DNA of 64,000 nucleotides from Cherax quadricarinatus (Eukaryota; Arthropoda; Malacostraca; Decapoda; Parastacidae), in the NCBI RefSeq assembly GCF_038502225.1, contig NC_091325.1:27840424-27904423 (forward strand), in the 5' to 3' direction. A program made the translations under genes and the position numbers. This document shows, one piece after another, positions 1 to 11,225 of the stretch. Below the pieces are notes generated by a model. The model ran no database searches, had not been told where the DNA came from, and worked only from the letters and a program-made list of their open reading frames with translations. Position 1 is the first letter of the stretch; each line of letters opens with the position of its first letter.

Positions 1-1
1 G

Positions 2-724
2 ATGAGGGAAAGTGTGGGTGGGGGGGGGGTGGCCAGGATCCATAACAGATTGCAACGGATGTATACAGGAGTTGAGTTGCATGAGTGTGAAACTGTGTTG
101 AGGGCTCTGGCGTGGGATCGAGAGCCAGCAAAGGTTAAAATAGGTAGGTTGTGTAGATTGTTAGCCGGGAGGGTTGTAGCTCCTGTAGAGGGAATTTTCC
201 CCATGTATGCATGGGGAAGTATATGGAATAGGTTGAGTAGGATGAGGTTGCAACCTCATGTTCGGGATGTAATGTATCGTTTTCTGCACGGCATTTTACC
301 GTCGGGTGTGGTTCTACGGGATGGACGAGTCGTTGACGGGGGGGAGTGCGGGACGTGTGGTGGGGAGGAGTCGGCTTTTCATGTAGTATATTTTTGTGAC
401 GGACTGAGAAGTGTCAAGGGGTGGTTAAATAGGGTGATAAATAGGATAGGAGGTCAAGGAATTTCTGTATTGAGAGCATTAAGTCTTGACGTGGGGGGTT
501 GGGAGGAAAGTGTAATCAGAGCTGTGGGGTACATTATGGCAGATTATATATATATAGTGTGGGGATTGCGGGGGAAACGGGTTAGTGAGGTGAAGAGGAG
601 GGTGTTAGCGGTAACGTTCTATAAAACGGTATGTAGAAATAAGGAAATTTATGGGAGGAGGTGGGTGAGGGATTTTTCAGAGGGATATAGGCAACTTACG
701 TTACAGGTTTTATTAGACTTGTAA
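2..724 (+). CDS. LINE ORF2 C-terminal region (after the RT), partial
   Basis: This frame is open from the window edge for 240 codons to TAA. It encodes the region after the reverse transcriptase of a Tx1/L1-like LINE. It shows a zf-RVT-type motif, C-x2-C-x7-H-x4-C, in CGTCGGEESAFHVVYFC at about residues 115-131. Just before it is FLHGILPSGVV, which is also present in the other copy at 13872-14255. No RT or endonuclease motif is present because the element is cut by the window edge. The bases are G-rich and T-rich with long G runs, as in copy 2. The apparent ATG at position 2 is not the biological start. Unlike copy 2, this stretch has no frameshift, so copy 1 may be younger or simply lucky over this distance. 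Confidence 0.7.
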   Translation: MRESVGGGGVARIHNRLQRMYTGVELHECETVLRALAWDREPAKVKIGRLCRLLAGRVVAPVEGIFPMYAWGSIWNRLSRMRLQPHVRDVMYRFLHGILPSGVVLRDGRVVDGGECGTCGGEESAFHVVYFCDGLRSVKGWLNRVINRIGGQGISVLRALSLDVGGWEESVIRAVGYIMADYIYIVWGLRGKRVSEVKRRVLAVTFYKTVCRNKEIYGRRWVRDFSEGYRQLTLQVLLDL

Positions 725-1236
725 TATACGAGGGAGGGGAGGGTACGATTGCAAAGTGTTGCCGGGGTAGGGAAGTCATGGGTGAAAACAGGGTCGCCTA
801 CCTGGTAATGGATGACAACATATGTTTGCGTGTGTGTTGGATGAGTGATGCGTGAGTGAATAATGTATGGACCAAGGGTGCTAGCACCTGTGGAGCTGGC
901 CAGTTTTTTGTGTGTCATGGACTATACACTATTCCTATAGTACTCATGTTCCTTCAAGGTAGTAGTGAATGATGGATAAGGTATTCAAGGGGGAGGGGGG
1001 TTGCCTACATCACTGTGCAGAGTGAGGGTAGGGCAGTATATTGATTGGAAGTGATGGACAGTTGCTTGTCCAGTGTGTTGTAGTATTATGTGTAGATAAT
1101 ACGCATATTATTGTATGTAGCAAGATGGGACTACACGCAAGTTGGACTTGGACTTGTACTATGAGAATTACTCTCTAACGCCTGATATGTGAAGGCTGAT
1201 TGATCAACTGTGATCCATCCAAATTAGATTTATTAT
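725..1236 (+). other. LINE 3' untranslated region, proximal part
   Basis: GT-rich noncoding sequence follows the ORF2 stop of copy 1 and runs into the 42-bp array. It resembles the composition of the stretch after ORF2 in copy 2 (14416 onward). I see no gene here. Confidence 0.5.
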
Positions 1237-4200
1237 GGTGTTATCCATGTACATAGCAGTCTTAAGTCATATTATTATGTTGTTATCTATGTACATAGCA
1301 GTCTTAAGTCATATTATTATGGTGTTATCTATGTACATAGCAGTCTAAAGTCATATTATTATGTTATCTATGTACATAGCAGTCTTAAGTCATATTATTA
1401 TGGTGTTATCTATGTACATAGCAGTCTAAAGTCATATTATTATGTTGTTATCTATGTACATAGCAGTCTTAAGTCATATTATTATGTTGTTATCTATGTA
1501 CATAGCAGTCTTAAGTCATATTATTATGGTGTTATCTATGTACATAGCAGTCTTAAGTCATATTATTATGTTGTTATCAATGTACATAGAAGTCTAAAGT
1601 CATATTATTATGTTGTTATCTATGTACATAGCAGTCTTAAGCCATATTATTATGTTGTTATCTATGTACATAGCAGTCTAAAGTCATATTATTATGTTGT
1701 TATCTATGTACATAGCAGTCTTAAGTCATATTATGTTATCTATGTACATAGCAGTCTAAAGTCATATCATTATGTTGTTATCTATGTACATAGCAGTCTA
1801 AAGTCATATTATTATGTTGTTATCTATGTACATAGCAGTCTTAAGTCATATTATTATGTTATCTATGTACATAGCATCTAAAGTCATATTATTATGTTGT
1901 TATCTATGTACATAGCAGTCTAAAGTCATATTATTATGTTGTTATCTATGTACATTGCAGTCTTAAGTCATATTATTATGTTGTTATCTATGTACATAGC
2001 AGTCTTAAGTCATATTATTATGTTGTTATCTATGTACATAGCAGTCTTAAGTCATATTATTATGTTATCTATGTACATAGCAGTCTAAAGTCATATTATT
2101 ATGTTGTTATCTATGTACATAGCAGTCTAAAGTCATATTATTATGTTGTTATCTATGTACATAGCAGTCTTAAGTCATATTATTATGTTGTTATCTATGT
2201 ACATAGCAGTCTAAAGTCATATTATTATATTGTTATCTATGTACATAGCAGTCTTAAGTCATATTATTATGTTATCTATGTACATAGCAGTCTTAAGTCA
2301 TATTATTATGTTGTTATCTATGTACATAGCAGTCTTAAGTCATATTATTATGGTGTTATCTATGTACATAGCAGTCTTAAGTCATATTATTATGTTGTTA
2401 TCTATGTACATAGCAGTCTAAAGTCATATTATTATGTTGTTATCTATGTACATAGCAGTCTTAAGTCATATTATTATGTTATCTATGTACATAGCAGTCT
2501 TAAGTCATATTATTATGTTGTTATCTATGTACATAGCAGTCTTAAGTCATATTATTATGGGGTTATCTATGTACATAGCAGTCTAAAGTCATATTATTAT
2601 GTTGTTATCTATGTACATAGCAGTCTTAAGTCATATTATTATGTTGTTATCTATGTACATAGCAGTCTAAAGTCATATTATTATGTTGTTATCTATGTAC
2701 ATAGCAGTCTTAAGTCATATTATTACGTTATCTATGTACATAGCAGTCTTAAGTCATATTATTATGTTGTTATCTATGTACATAGCAGTCTTAAGTCATA
2801 TTATTATGTTATCTATGTACATAGCAGTCTAAAGTCATATTATTATGTTGTTATCTATGTACATAGCAGTCTTAAGTCGTATTATTATGTTATCTATGTA
2901 CATAGCAGTCTTAAGTCATATTATTATGTTGTTATCTATGTACATAACAGTCTTAAGTCATATTATTATGGTGTTATCTATGTACATAGCAGTCTTAAGT
3001 CATATTATTATGTTGTTATCTATGTACATAGCAGTCTTAAGTCATATTATTATGTTGTTATCTATGTACATAGCAGTCTTAAGTCATATTATTATGTTAT
3101 TATCTATGTACATAGCAGTCTAAAGTCATATTATTATGTTGTTATCTATGTACATAGCAGTCTTAAGTCATATTATTATGTTATCTATGTACATAGCAGT
3201 CTTAAGTCATATTATTATGTTGTTATCTATGTATATAGCAGTCTTAAGTCATATTATTATGTTGTTATCTATGTACATAGCAGTCTTAAGTCATATTATT
3301 ATGTTGTTATCTATGTACATAGCAGTCTTAAGTCATATTATTATGGTGTTATCTATGTACATAGCAGTCTTAAGTCATATTATTATGTTGTTATCTATGT
3401 ACATAGCAGTCTTAAGTCATATTATTTTGATGTTATCTATGTACATAGCAGTCTTAAGTCATATTATTATGTTATCTATGTACATAGCAGGCTTAAGTCA
3501 TATTATTATGTTGTTATCTATGTACATAGCAGCCTTATGTCATATTATTATGTTGTTATCTATGTACATACATAGCAGTCTTAAGTCATATTATTATGTT
3601 GTCATCTATGTACATAGCAGTCTTAAGTCATATTATTATGTTGTTATCTATGTACATAGCAGTCTTAAGTCATATTATTATGTTGTTATCTATGTACATA
3701 GCAGTCTTAAGTCATATTATTATGTTGTTATCTATGTACATAGCAGTCTTAAGTCATATTATTATGTTGTTATCTATGTACATAGCAGTCTTAAGTCATA
3801 TTATTATGTTGTTATCTATGTACATAGCAGTCTTAAGTCATATTATTATGTTGTTATCTATGTACATAGCAGTCTTAAGTCATATTATTATGTTGTTATC
3901 TATGTACATAGCAGTCTTAAGTCATATTATTATGTTGTTATCTGTGTACATAGCAGTCTTAAGTCATATTATTATGGTGTTATCTATGTACCTAGCAGTC
4001 TAAAGTCATATTATTATGTTGTTATCTATGTACATAGCAGTCTTAAGTCATATTATTATGTTGTTATCTATGTACATAGCAGTCTTAAGTCATATTATTA
4101 TGTTGTTATCTATGTACATAGCAGTCTTAAGTCATATTATTATGTTGTTATCTATGTACATAGCAGTCTTAAGTCATATTATTATGTTGTTATCTATGTA

Positions 4201-5822
4201 CATAGCAGTCTTAAGTCATATTATTATGTTGTTATCTATGTACATAGCAGTCTTAAGTCATATTATTATGGTGTTATCTATGTACCTAGCAGTCTAAAGT
4301 CATATTATTATGTTGTTATCTATGTACATAGCAGTCTTAAGTCATATTATTATGTTGTTATCTATGTACATAGCAGTCTTAAGTCATATTATTATGTTGT
4401 TATCTATGTACATAGCAGTCTTAAGTCATATTATTATGTTGTTATCTATGTACATAGCAGTCTTAAGTCATATTATTATGGTGTTATCTATGTACATAGC
4501 AGTCTAAAGTCATATTATTATGTTGTTATCTATGTACATAGCAGTCTTAAGTCATATTATTATGTTGTTATCTATGTACATAGCAGTCTTATGTCATATT
4601 ATTATGTTGTTATCTATGTACATAGCAGTCTTAAGCAGTCTATGTAATAGCAGTCTTAAGTCATATTATTATGTGTTATCTATGTACATATCTATGTTGT
4701 TATCTATACATAGCAGTCCTAAGTCATATTATTATGTTGTTATCTATGTACATAGCAGTCTTAAGTCATATTATTATGTTGTTATCTATGTACATAGCAG
4801 TCTTAAGTCATATTATTATGTTGTTATCTATGTACATAGCAGTCTTAAGTCATATTATTATGTTGTTATCTATGTACATAGCAGTCTTAAGTCATATTAT
4901 TATGTTGTTATCTATGTACATAGCAGTCTTAAGTCATATTATTATGTTGTTATCTATGTACATAGCAGTCTTAAGTCATATTATTATGTGTTATCTATGT
5001 ACCTAGCAGTCTAAAGTCATATTATTATGTTGTTATCTATGTACATAGCAGTCTTAAGTCATATTATTATGTTGTTATCTATGTACATAGCAGTCTTAAG
5101 TCATATTATTATGTTGTTATCTATGTACATAGCAGTCTAAAGTCATATTATTATGTTGTTATCTATGTACATAGCAGTCTTAAGTCATATTATTATGTTG
5201 TTATCTATGTACATAGCAGTCTTAAGTCATATTATTATGTTGTTATCTATGTACATAGCAGTCTTAAGTCATATTATTATGTTGTTATCTATGTACATAG
5301 CAGTCTTAAGTCATATTATTATGTTGTTATCTATGTACATAGCAGTCTTAAGTCATATTATTATGGTGTTATCTATGTATATAGCAGTCTTAAGTCATAT
5401 TATTTTGATGTTATCTATGCACATAGCAGTCTTAAGTCATATTATTATGTTATTATCTATGTACATAGCAGTCTAAAGTTATATTATTATGTTGTTATCT
5501 ATGTACATAGCAGTCTTAAGTCATATTATTATGTTGTTATCTATGTAAATAGCAGTCTAAAGTCATATTATTATGTTGTTATCTATGTACATAGCAGTCT
5601 TAAGTCATATTATTATGTTGTTATGTATGTACATAGCAGTCTTAAGTCATATTATTATGGTGTTATCTATGTACGTAGCAGTCTTAAGTCATATTATTAT
5701 GTTGTTATCTATGTACATAGCAGTCTTAAGTCATATTATTATGTTGTTATCTATGTACATAGCAGTCTTAAGTCATATTATTATGTTGTTATCTATGTAC
5801 ATAGCAGTCTTAAGTCATATGA
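1237..5822. repeat. 42-bp minisatellite, about 110 units
   Basis: A head-to-tail array of a 42-bp unit. Each unit contains the perfect 12-bp palindrome CTATGTACATAG and usually CTTAAG. Variants include a 39-bp form lacking one GTT, a few 41-bp forms, GGTGTT in place of GTTGTT, and CTAAAG in place of CTTAAG. Because 42 is a multiple of three, long frames stay open (repeating MLLSMYIAVLSHII or SSLKSYYYVVIYVH). The CTAAAG variant introduces TAA stops in one frame. These frames are not genes. Blocks of seven units recur: an identical CCTAGCAGTCTAAAG variant lies at 3991 and 4285, exactly 294 bp apart. Confidence 0.95.
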
Positions 5823-6482
5823 TGTGAGTTGTGTTTAGGTGCAGTTGTCACAAAAATTTTGTTTTGTGTGTTAGGGAAGTATGTGGATTTTTTTGCGTGT
5901 AGTCGCTACATGGCTGGGGTTTATACTTTATACCTTTGTATTCTGTGATGTTTTTCATAATATAAAGTTTTATTTATATATTATGTTGCATGAATAGGGT
6001 TTACATGCTAAGATAAATGCACATAAGTTGCCTTTGGGAGTTGACATTCATTGCAACCTTCTTAGAAAAATTAAACTTTTGGGGTTCCTTTCACCAGGTT
6101 GAGGTGTCATTGTGTTAAGTAATGACATGTGTCCCATTTACTTTTTATTAATATTTTTGTGTCTAAGATGTTACTGCATCACTTATGATAGTGTAATTCC
6201 TATGTATCCTTTAATGTTAAGTTAAGATGCAATCAGGTTGGTGATGGTTATTTTGCGGGAGGGGAGGGGGTGAAATTGTAGTAAAGTTTCAGCCTTTATA
6301 GGTATATAACTCTGGTATAACTGGGTGTATATGGTATGTGGTATTAGGGCGTCAGAACACTTTTGTCTGTTGTAATCATTTTTGTAAGGGTGAATTGGGA
6401 ATTTGTGATTTAACTCATTTTGTGTACCTTTTAATATAATTTCCACCTTGTATTGTAATGTTTTAAATAAAATATAAAAAAG
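5823..6482 (+). other. LINE 3' untranslated region, distal part with poly(A) signal
   Basis: Unique AT-rich sequence lies between the array and the element's end. It finishes with AATAAA at 6466-6471 and a short A-rich tail, very like the end of copy 2 (15925-15950). No gene is visible. Confidence 0.55.
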
Positions 6483-6707
6483 GCTGACATCAATGACATA
6501 CATGTACAAGATATACAGGCCTAGCTCACATCAATGACATACATGTACAAGATATACAGGCCTAGCTGACAACAATGACATACATGTACAAGAAATACAG
6601 GCCTAGCTGACATCAATGACATACATGTACAAGATATACAGGCCTAGCTGACAACAATGACATACATGTACAAGATATACAGGCCTAGCTGACATCAATG
6701 ACATACT
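6483..6707. repeat. 41-bp minisatellite, 5.5 units
   Basis: Units start at 6483, 6524, 6565, 6606, 6647 and 6688, exactly 41 bp apart, and contain ACATACATGTACAAG and CAGGCCTAGCT. The last unit is partial. The array begins immediately at the A-rich tail of the LINE. Confidence 0.95.
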
Positions 6708-7320
6708 TCTTAACATCGGTGAAACACTGGTTAAGCACTTCTTTTTTTAATATAATAATAACAGTGAAATACTATATCAGCAGATTCGCCATTATGGACT
6801 GAAGGTGTTGACACGAAACATTCTCAAGACATTTTACTGACTATAATACCAAACCAATTTAAATGGTGAAGCTATCAGATTACCACTTACATACCACAAT
6901 AACAATCTCAACCTTCTTTTAAGTAGGATACGCCAGTGTTGGAAGTTTAAGACAATCAGAAGAGGCATTCTCAAGTTATCGCATGCAAACCAAAACCGCA
7001 AATGGTTTATATAACAGTGACGAGCGAGAACCTGCAAATACCTTTCCTAGTTACACTACACAAGTAGTGAAAATTTTAAGTTGCTCGAATGAGGCGTTCT
7101 CAAGTTAAAAACGTAAGTTTTGAAGGAAGAAATAATCCAGACAAACAGTACAAGGTACCCCCTTCGTGGATACTTAATGTAATATTGTTGTTTGTTATTA
7201 TAAATATCACACAATATCAACCAGTTGATGAATAAGACAAGTGTGCAACGCTTAGGTATCTTTATTGAACCATGATACAGGGGATGACTTCTCAAAATCT
7301 ATTGTTAAACAACTACTGAG
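6708..7320. other. No gene seen; degenerate dispersed repeat
   Basis: No convincing reading frame. The words CATTCTCAAG, GGCATTCTCAAGTTA and GGCGTTCTCAAGTTA recur near 6818, 6964 and 7093. This suggests an old, degraded tandem or dispersed repeat. Confidence 0.4.
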
Positions 7321-7637
7321 CATGACCTACTTCCACTAGTATGTCCTCACTCATCTGTGACCTCATCTCCAGCTGCTACACCACACTTCTAACTCCACTT
7401 TTCTTAGGTATGGCTTCATGCTTCGGCTTTAGGCTAAGGGACTGAATACCTTCTGATCACCACAAGAGTACCTCTCCATTTCTTCTACCATCTCCAGTGT
7501 TATAATCTCCTGTACTACAAGAAGCCTGTTACGCAGGCGAAACCTTACTACAATAAAGATTGAACATTAAAATGGTATAAAATACCGACAGGTTGTTAGG
7601 TAAGACACATATGCGACAGTTAGGTATCTTTATTTCG

Positions 7638-7669
7638 AAACGTTTCGCCTACACAGTAGGCTTCTTCAG
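7638..7669 (-). ncRNA. Hammerhead-ribozyme-like core
   Basis: On the minus strand, CTGAAGA is followed by stem GCCTAC-TGT-GTAGGC and then GAAACGTTT. This fits the hammerhead order CUGANGA, stem II, GAAA, then a cleavage-site-like GUU. I cannot see a convincing stem I, so activity is not shown. Confidence 0.5.
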
Positions 7670-7903
7670 TCGAGTACAGAAAAGTTGATAGAAGCAGAAG
7701 AGACTTGAAGACGATGTAATCAGTCCATCACCCTTAAAGTTTTGAGGTGGTCAGTCCCTCAGTCTGGAGAAGAGCATTGTTCAGACTACGGAACAATGCT
7801 CTTCTCCAGACTGAGGGACTGACCACCTCAAAACTTTAAGGGTGATGGACTGATTACATCGTCTTCAAGTCTCTTCTGCTTCTATCAACTTTTCTGTACT
7901 CGA

Positions 7904-7935
7904 CTGAAGAAGCCTGCTGTGTAGGCGAAACGTTT
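7904..7935 (+). ncRNA. Hammerhead-ribozyme-like core
   Basis: CTGAAGA, stem GCCTGC-TGT-GTAGGC (one G-U pair), then GAAACGTTT. It is the mirror copy of 7638-7669 within the hairpin element. Stem I is not evident. Confidence 0.5.
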
Positions 7936-8015
7936 CGAAATAAAGATACCTAACTGTCGCATATGTGTCTTACCTAACAATAAAGATATTTAAGAGTTTG
8001 ATATGTGTCTTACTT

Positions 8016-8339
8016 ATCATTATTATGTTGTGTATAAACAACATAAATGAAAATACTACTGCTACTACTAGCTCTAATATTGAAGAAAATCCCAACAAGC
8101 TGAGACCCGGAGATCTGTGTTGCAAGAACTCTCCTTCAAACATAAACTCGACAGGAGCAGATTTTATGTAAATGAAAGCACATATATTCTCATTCGTAAA
8201 CAAACAAACAAACAAAAAAAAAAGAATGACTTTCGAATTCTAGGAAAAACTAATAATCAAGAAGTGTCTATAAACTAAATAAAATTATAGTACAATGACT
8301 TTCAAACTCCCACGAAAGTTGGATTATTACTGTAGTAAG
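8016..8339. other. No gene seen; A-rich tract
   Basis: Noncoding sequence with a (CAAA)n/A10 run at about 8200-8223, possibly the tail of an old retroposed copy. No supported reading frame. Confidence 0.35.
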
Positions 8340-8341
8340 CT

Positions 8342-8622
<281 letters not shown>

Positions 8623-8877
8623 GGGGAAGGCTAAACCAGTAGGGATTATACAGCTCTTGTGGGGAGGGGGATGGAAGGTATTCAGGCTCAATTCAGGGGA
8701 CTGGTGCACAGATCCAATTCCGTAGATCAAGAGCCCCTCACCAGCGTCAAGGAACCTCCCTTGAGGAGCTTTTATGGAGGAGTGGAAGTACAAAATATTA
8801 ATTTTTAACTCTTATGTTGTTAGTGCCTCGACCTGCAGCGCCGTCTGAGCCTTATGGGTTTACCGCTTAATTATAAT
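8623..8877. mobile_element. SINE-like or retro-derived fragment between microsatellites
   Basis: A 255-bp unique segment contains GGGAAGGCTAAACCAGTAGG and a run of short GC-rich words. It resembles a dispersed repeat I associate with decapod genomes. It is bounded by (ATT)n on the left and (AAT)n on the right. No A/B box pair was confirmed. Confidence 0.4.
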
Positions 8878-8929
8878 AAAAAGAATAATAATAATAATAA
8901 ATAATAATAATAATAACAATAATAATAAT

Positions 8930-8970
<41 letters not shown>

Positions 8971-8972
8971 GC

Positions 8973-9060
<88 letters not shown>
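8878..9060. repeat. (AAT)n microsatellite
   Basis: About 180 bp of AAT/ATA repeats, the complement of the (ATT)n tract at 8342-8622, so the two could pair as a large stem. Confidence 0.95.
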
Positions 9061-9245
9061 TGGCTTGATGTAACTGTAATTAGGTGACGAGCATTAGTGT
9101 TATGTGGTTAATATTAATGCAAATATATAGGTTACCCTGGTGACCCTGGTAGATTTAGCGCTTATTATTGATTATAATAATGCTGATGTAGGTTACCCAA
9201 GACTTGACTTATTCTGGGGAGGAATTTCCTCAGGTATTATTCACT

Positions 9246-9402
9246 GGTCAGTCTGGGGTGAGTCACACGGGTGTTACTTCCTCTGGGGTGAGTCACACGG
9301 GTGTTACTTCCTCTGGGGTGAGTCACACGGGTGTTACATCCTCTAGGGTGAGTCACACGGGTGTTACATCCTCTGGGGTGAGTCATACAGGTGTTCCTCC
9401 CC
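9246..9402. repeat. 30-bp tandem repeat, about 5 units
   Basis: Units of GGGGTGAGTCACACGGGTG plus TTACTTCCTCT. Most copies contain TGAGTCA, an AP-1-type heptamer. The last copies have diverged. Confidence 0.9.
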
Positions 9403-9690
9403 GTGGTGACCTACACACAGGTGTTGCAGTTTCCAGTGCACATGAACGAAGCACTTGCCCGCTGACAGTCATGACTCGTAAAAACCAGTTGTTGTGTAAC
9501 CCCAATTCTTCCTACTTTTCCTACCCTCCCTACCCCTTTTCTTCCCCAACCCTCCCCACCCTCCCCACACCCCCAGAAGGGTCAGTCTCATATAACGAGT
9601 TTGAAGTTGCATATGACGTGTCGAAGACCTGTCTTAGACGCCTTTGGCTTTTGTGTTCTAATACAATCTGGTAACATCTACATGACTCTC
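9403..9690. other. No gene seen
   Basis: Spacer with a pyrimidine-rich CCTCCCC stretch near 9520-9575. No supported frame or RNA gene. Confidence 0.4.
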
Positions 9691-9894
9691 ATAATGACGT
9701 TAGTTACGTCTGTCAGTAGTGACACGAGTTACGTCTGTATCAGTAGTGACGCTAGTTACGTCAGTGTCAGTTATGACGCTAGTTAGCCTTGTCAGTTACG
9801 TCTGTGTCCTTAGTGACGATAGTTACGTCTGTGACAATAGTAACACTGCTAATGTCTGTGTCAGTAGAGACGCTACTTACGTCTGTGTCAGTAG
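9691..9894. repeat. 27/25-bp minisatellite, block 1
   Basis: Degenerate units containing GACGCTAGTTACGTCTGTG and TCAGTAGT; a 25-bp form lacks GT. The block is cut by the Tx1-like LINE after ...GTCAGTAG at 9894 and continues at 15951. Confidence 0.9.
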
Positions 9895-9980
9895 TCATTC
9901 GTCTCTCAACCCTTGAGTGGAGAGGACGTGTGCTGCTGCTGCCTCCTGGAGTTGTCTGGCGGCAGTAATATTTTCACAAC

Positions 9981-11225
9981 ATGGCGCAGGCTAGCCGGCG
10001 TCATATCAATACAGTTTATGTTGAATTAACCAGTGGAGCTGTAACGGGGTCGTCCATGGAGTTACTTCTGCCTGCAATAATCAGAGATACCTACGGCATA
10101 GCCAATGAGGAGATTTGTGGACTTTCATTGAATGGTACGAAGAGGATATTTGTAAAATTCAGCTCGACAAGTGTGTATGAGACAGTGGTGAATAAGTTCC
10201 AGGAAGTGGCCATACCTGTTAATCATGCTGTGAGGGTGCAGATGCACGATGTATCAAGCTACTATACATGGGTTAAGATAAGGAATGTGCCGTTCGAGGT
10301 GGATGCATCTGACATCCGGTTCACTATGAGTAAATACGGTATGATACATACCGTCACTGCAGGAGGGTGGTCGGATGTTCCGTATATGGGGATACCTGAG
10401 GGCACATACTCTGTGAAGATGATGCTCCGACATCCTATACCATCGTATGTGGTAATGGAAGATTTTAGAACTCAGGTATTTGTGACATACGCTGGGCAGC
10501 GACGCACTTGTCAATTGTGCGGGTCGTATGAGCACCTGGCTGCGCAATATGGTAGAGGAAGAGATGATAAGGACAAGCAACAACGACGTGATGTGGAGGA
10601 GAGGAGTGTGGATCAAGATCAGCCGTATTCAACACTGCCTCAGCAGACTTTGCCATGGAGTGAGGAGGTGGAGAGGGCAGCGGAGATGGTGACAGCAGGT
10701 GCTATGGAGAAGAGGGACATCTCTTCCTTGGACGATGTACAAGCGATGGATGAGGTCATTGCGGAAGTGAATGACAGTGAGACGGAAGCATCGATAGTGT
10801 CGACGTTTGGGAAAATTTTGGGCAATGAGAGTCCTTGTCAGAATGATGGTACAGACCTGGATCTTGGGTCTGCTGCTGAGGAGGGTGTGGGGTCTGAGGT
10901 GTGTGACAAGGATGGCCTTTTGGTGAGAACGGTGGAGGTAGAGGTCCATCATGGCACTGCACTGAACAACATGATGCAGGTCAAGGGTACGACACGAAAA
11001 CGCGCAGCGGAGCTTTCAGATTCAGATGAAGTGCTTACGCCCGCTCAACGACCTGGGAAGAAAACATGGGCAGATGCCATTCAGAGAGGTTCAAGTGGCA
11101 CTCAGGGGCAGGGGTTAGGAAAAGTGCCCAGAAAGGGGGGAAGGGAAAAGGGTGCAACGAGACGATCAGGTGACAAGTCGGTAGTGTCAAGAGGAAAACC
11201 CCCTTTGTCGGTTTTAAGTGCTTGA
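9981..11225 (+). CDS. LINE ORF1, RNA-binding gag-like protein with one zinc knuckle
   Basis: An intact 414-codon frame starts with ATG shortly after the element's 5' end. Such ORF1 proteins coat the element's RNA. Around residues 176-190 there is a CCHC knuckle in RRTCQLCGSYEHLAAQY. The spacing is C-x2-C-x4-H-x4, but the final Cys is Tyr, one base away from Cys, so this knuckle is probably disabled. The N-terminal half has the look of an RRM-type ORF1 (for example VYVELTSGAV and the segment near VKIRNVPFEV). The C-terminal half is acidic and then basic, ending in a Lys/Arg-rich stretch. ORF2 follows directly. Function is inferred from position and the knuckle. Confidence 0.7.
   Translation: MAQASRRHINTVYVELTSGAVTGSSMELLLPAIIRDTYGIANEEICGLSLNGTKRIFVKFSSTSVYETVVNKFQEVAIPVNHAVRVQMHDVSSYYTWVKIRNVPFEVDASDIRFTMSKYGMIHTVTAGGWSDVPYMGIPEGTYSVKMMLRHPIPSYVVMEDFRTQVFVTYAGQRRTCQLCGSYEHLAAQYGRGRDDKDKQQRRDVEERSVDQDQPYSTLPQQTLPWSEEVERAAEMVTAGAMEKRDISSLDDVQAMDEVIAEVNDSETEASIVSTFGKILGNESPCQNDGTDLDLGSAAEEGVGSEVCDKDGLLVRTVEVEVHHGTALNNMMQVKGTTRKRAAELSDSDEVLTPAQRPGKKTWADAIQRGSSGTQGQGLGKVPRKGGREKGATRRSGDKSVVSRGKPPLSVLSA

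Larger units (their letters stand above)
1..6482 (+). mobile_element. Tx1/L1-like LINE, copy 1 (3' part only)
   Basis: This is the 3' portion of a non-LTR retrotransposon that continues off the left edge. It consists of the end of ORF2 (2-724), then a very long 3' untranslated region that includes the 42-bp array, then AATAAA at 6466-6471 and a short A-rich tail ending at 6482. The C-terminal protein and the terminal TTTTAAATAAAAT...AAAAAA motif both match the second copy at 9895-15950, which is why I join the two ends. The tail abuts a 41-bp minisatellite. That the array lies within the element is an inference from both ends matching copy 2. Confidence 0.65.
7561..7976. mobile_element. Hammerhead-bearing element, inverted dimer (hairpin)
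   Basis: The insertion is flanked by an 11-bp duplication, ACAATAAAGAT, at 7550-7560 and 7977-7987. It starts with a 36-bp end block (TGAACATTAAAATGG...) and then has two arms of 188 bp, 7595-7782 and 7791-7978, in inverted orientation around an 8-nt loop. The right arm's last two bases overlap the duplication. By eye the arms differ at only one position (AGTAGGC against GCCTGCT). Each arm carries a hammerhead-like core. The terminal-repeat arrangement resembles Penelope-like elements, but no RT or GIY-YIG frame is present, so the class is inferred. Confidence 0.75.
7321..8015 (+). mobile_element. Older hammerhead-type element, split by a younger one
   Basis: Sequence up to 7560 ends with a hairpin (GCCTG...CAGGC), then GCGAAAC and ACTACAATAAAGAT. 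After the inserted element it resumes at 7977 with ATAAAGATATTTAAGAG...ATATGTGTCTTAC. The same order of hairpin, GAAAC, AATAAAGAT and TGTGTCTTA occurs in the other family members. The left boundary is uncertain. Its core has decayed: the position of CTGAAGA reads CTACAAGA. Confidence 0.5.

Noticed and set aside
1237..5822. CRISPR array
   Set aside because: The units are contiguous without unique spacers, and the context is eukaryotic.
2230..5838. Long open frames with 13-14-residue repeats such as MLLSMYIAVLSHII
   Set aside because: They are the 42-bp array read in frames kept open because the unit length is a multiple of three. There is no start context, no unique sequence and no conservation signal.
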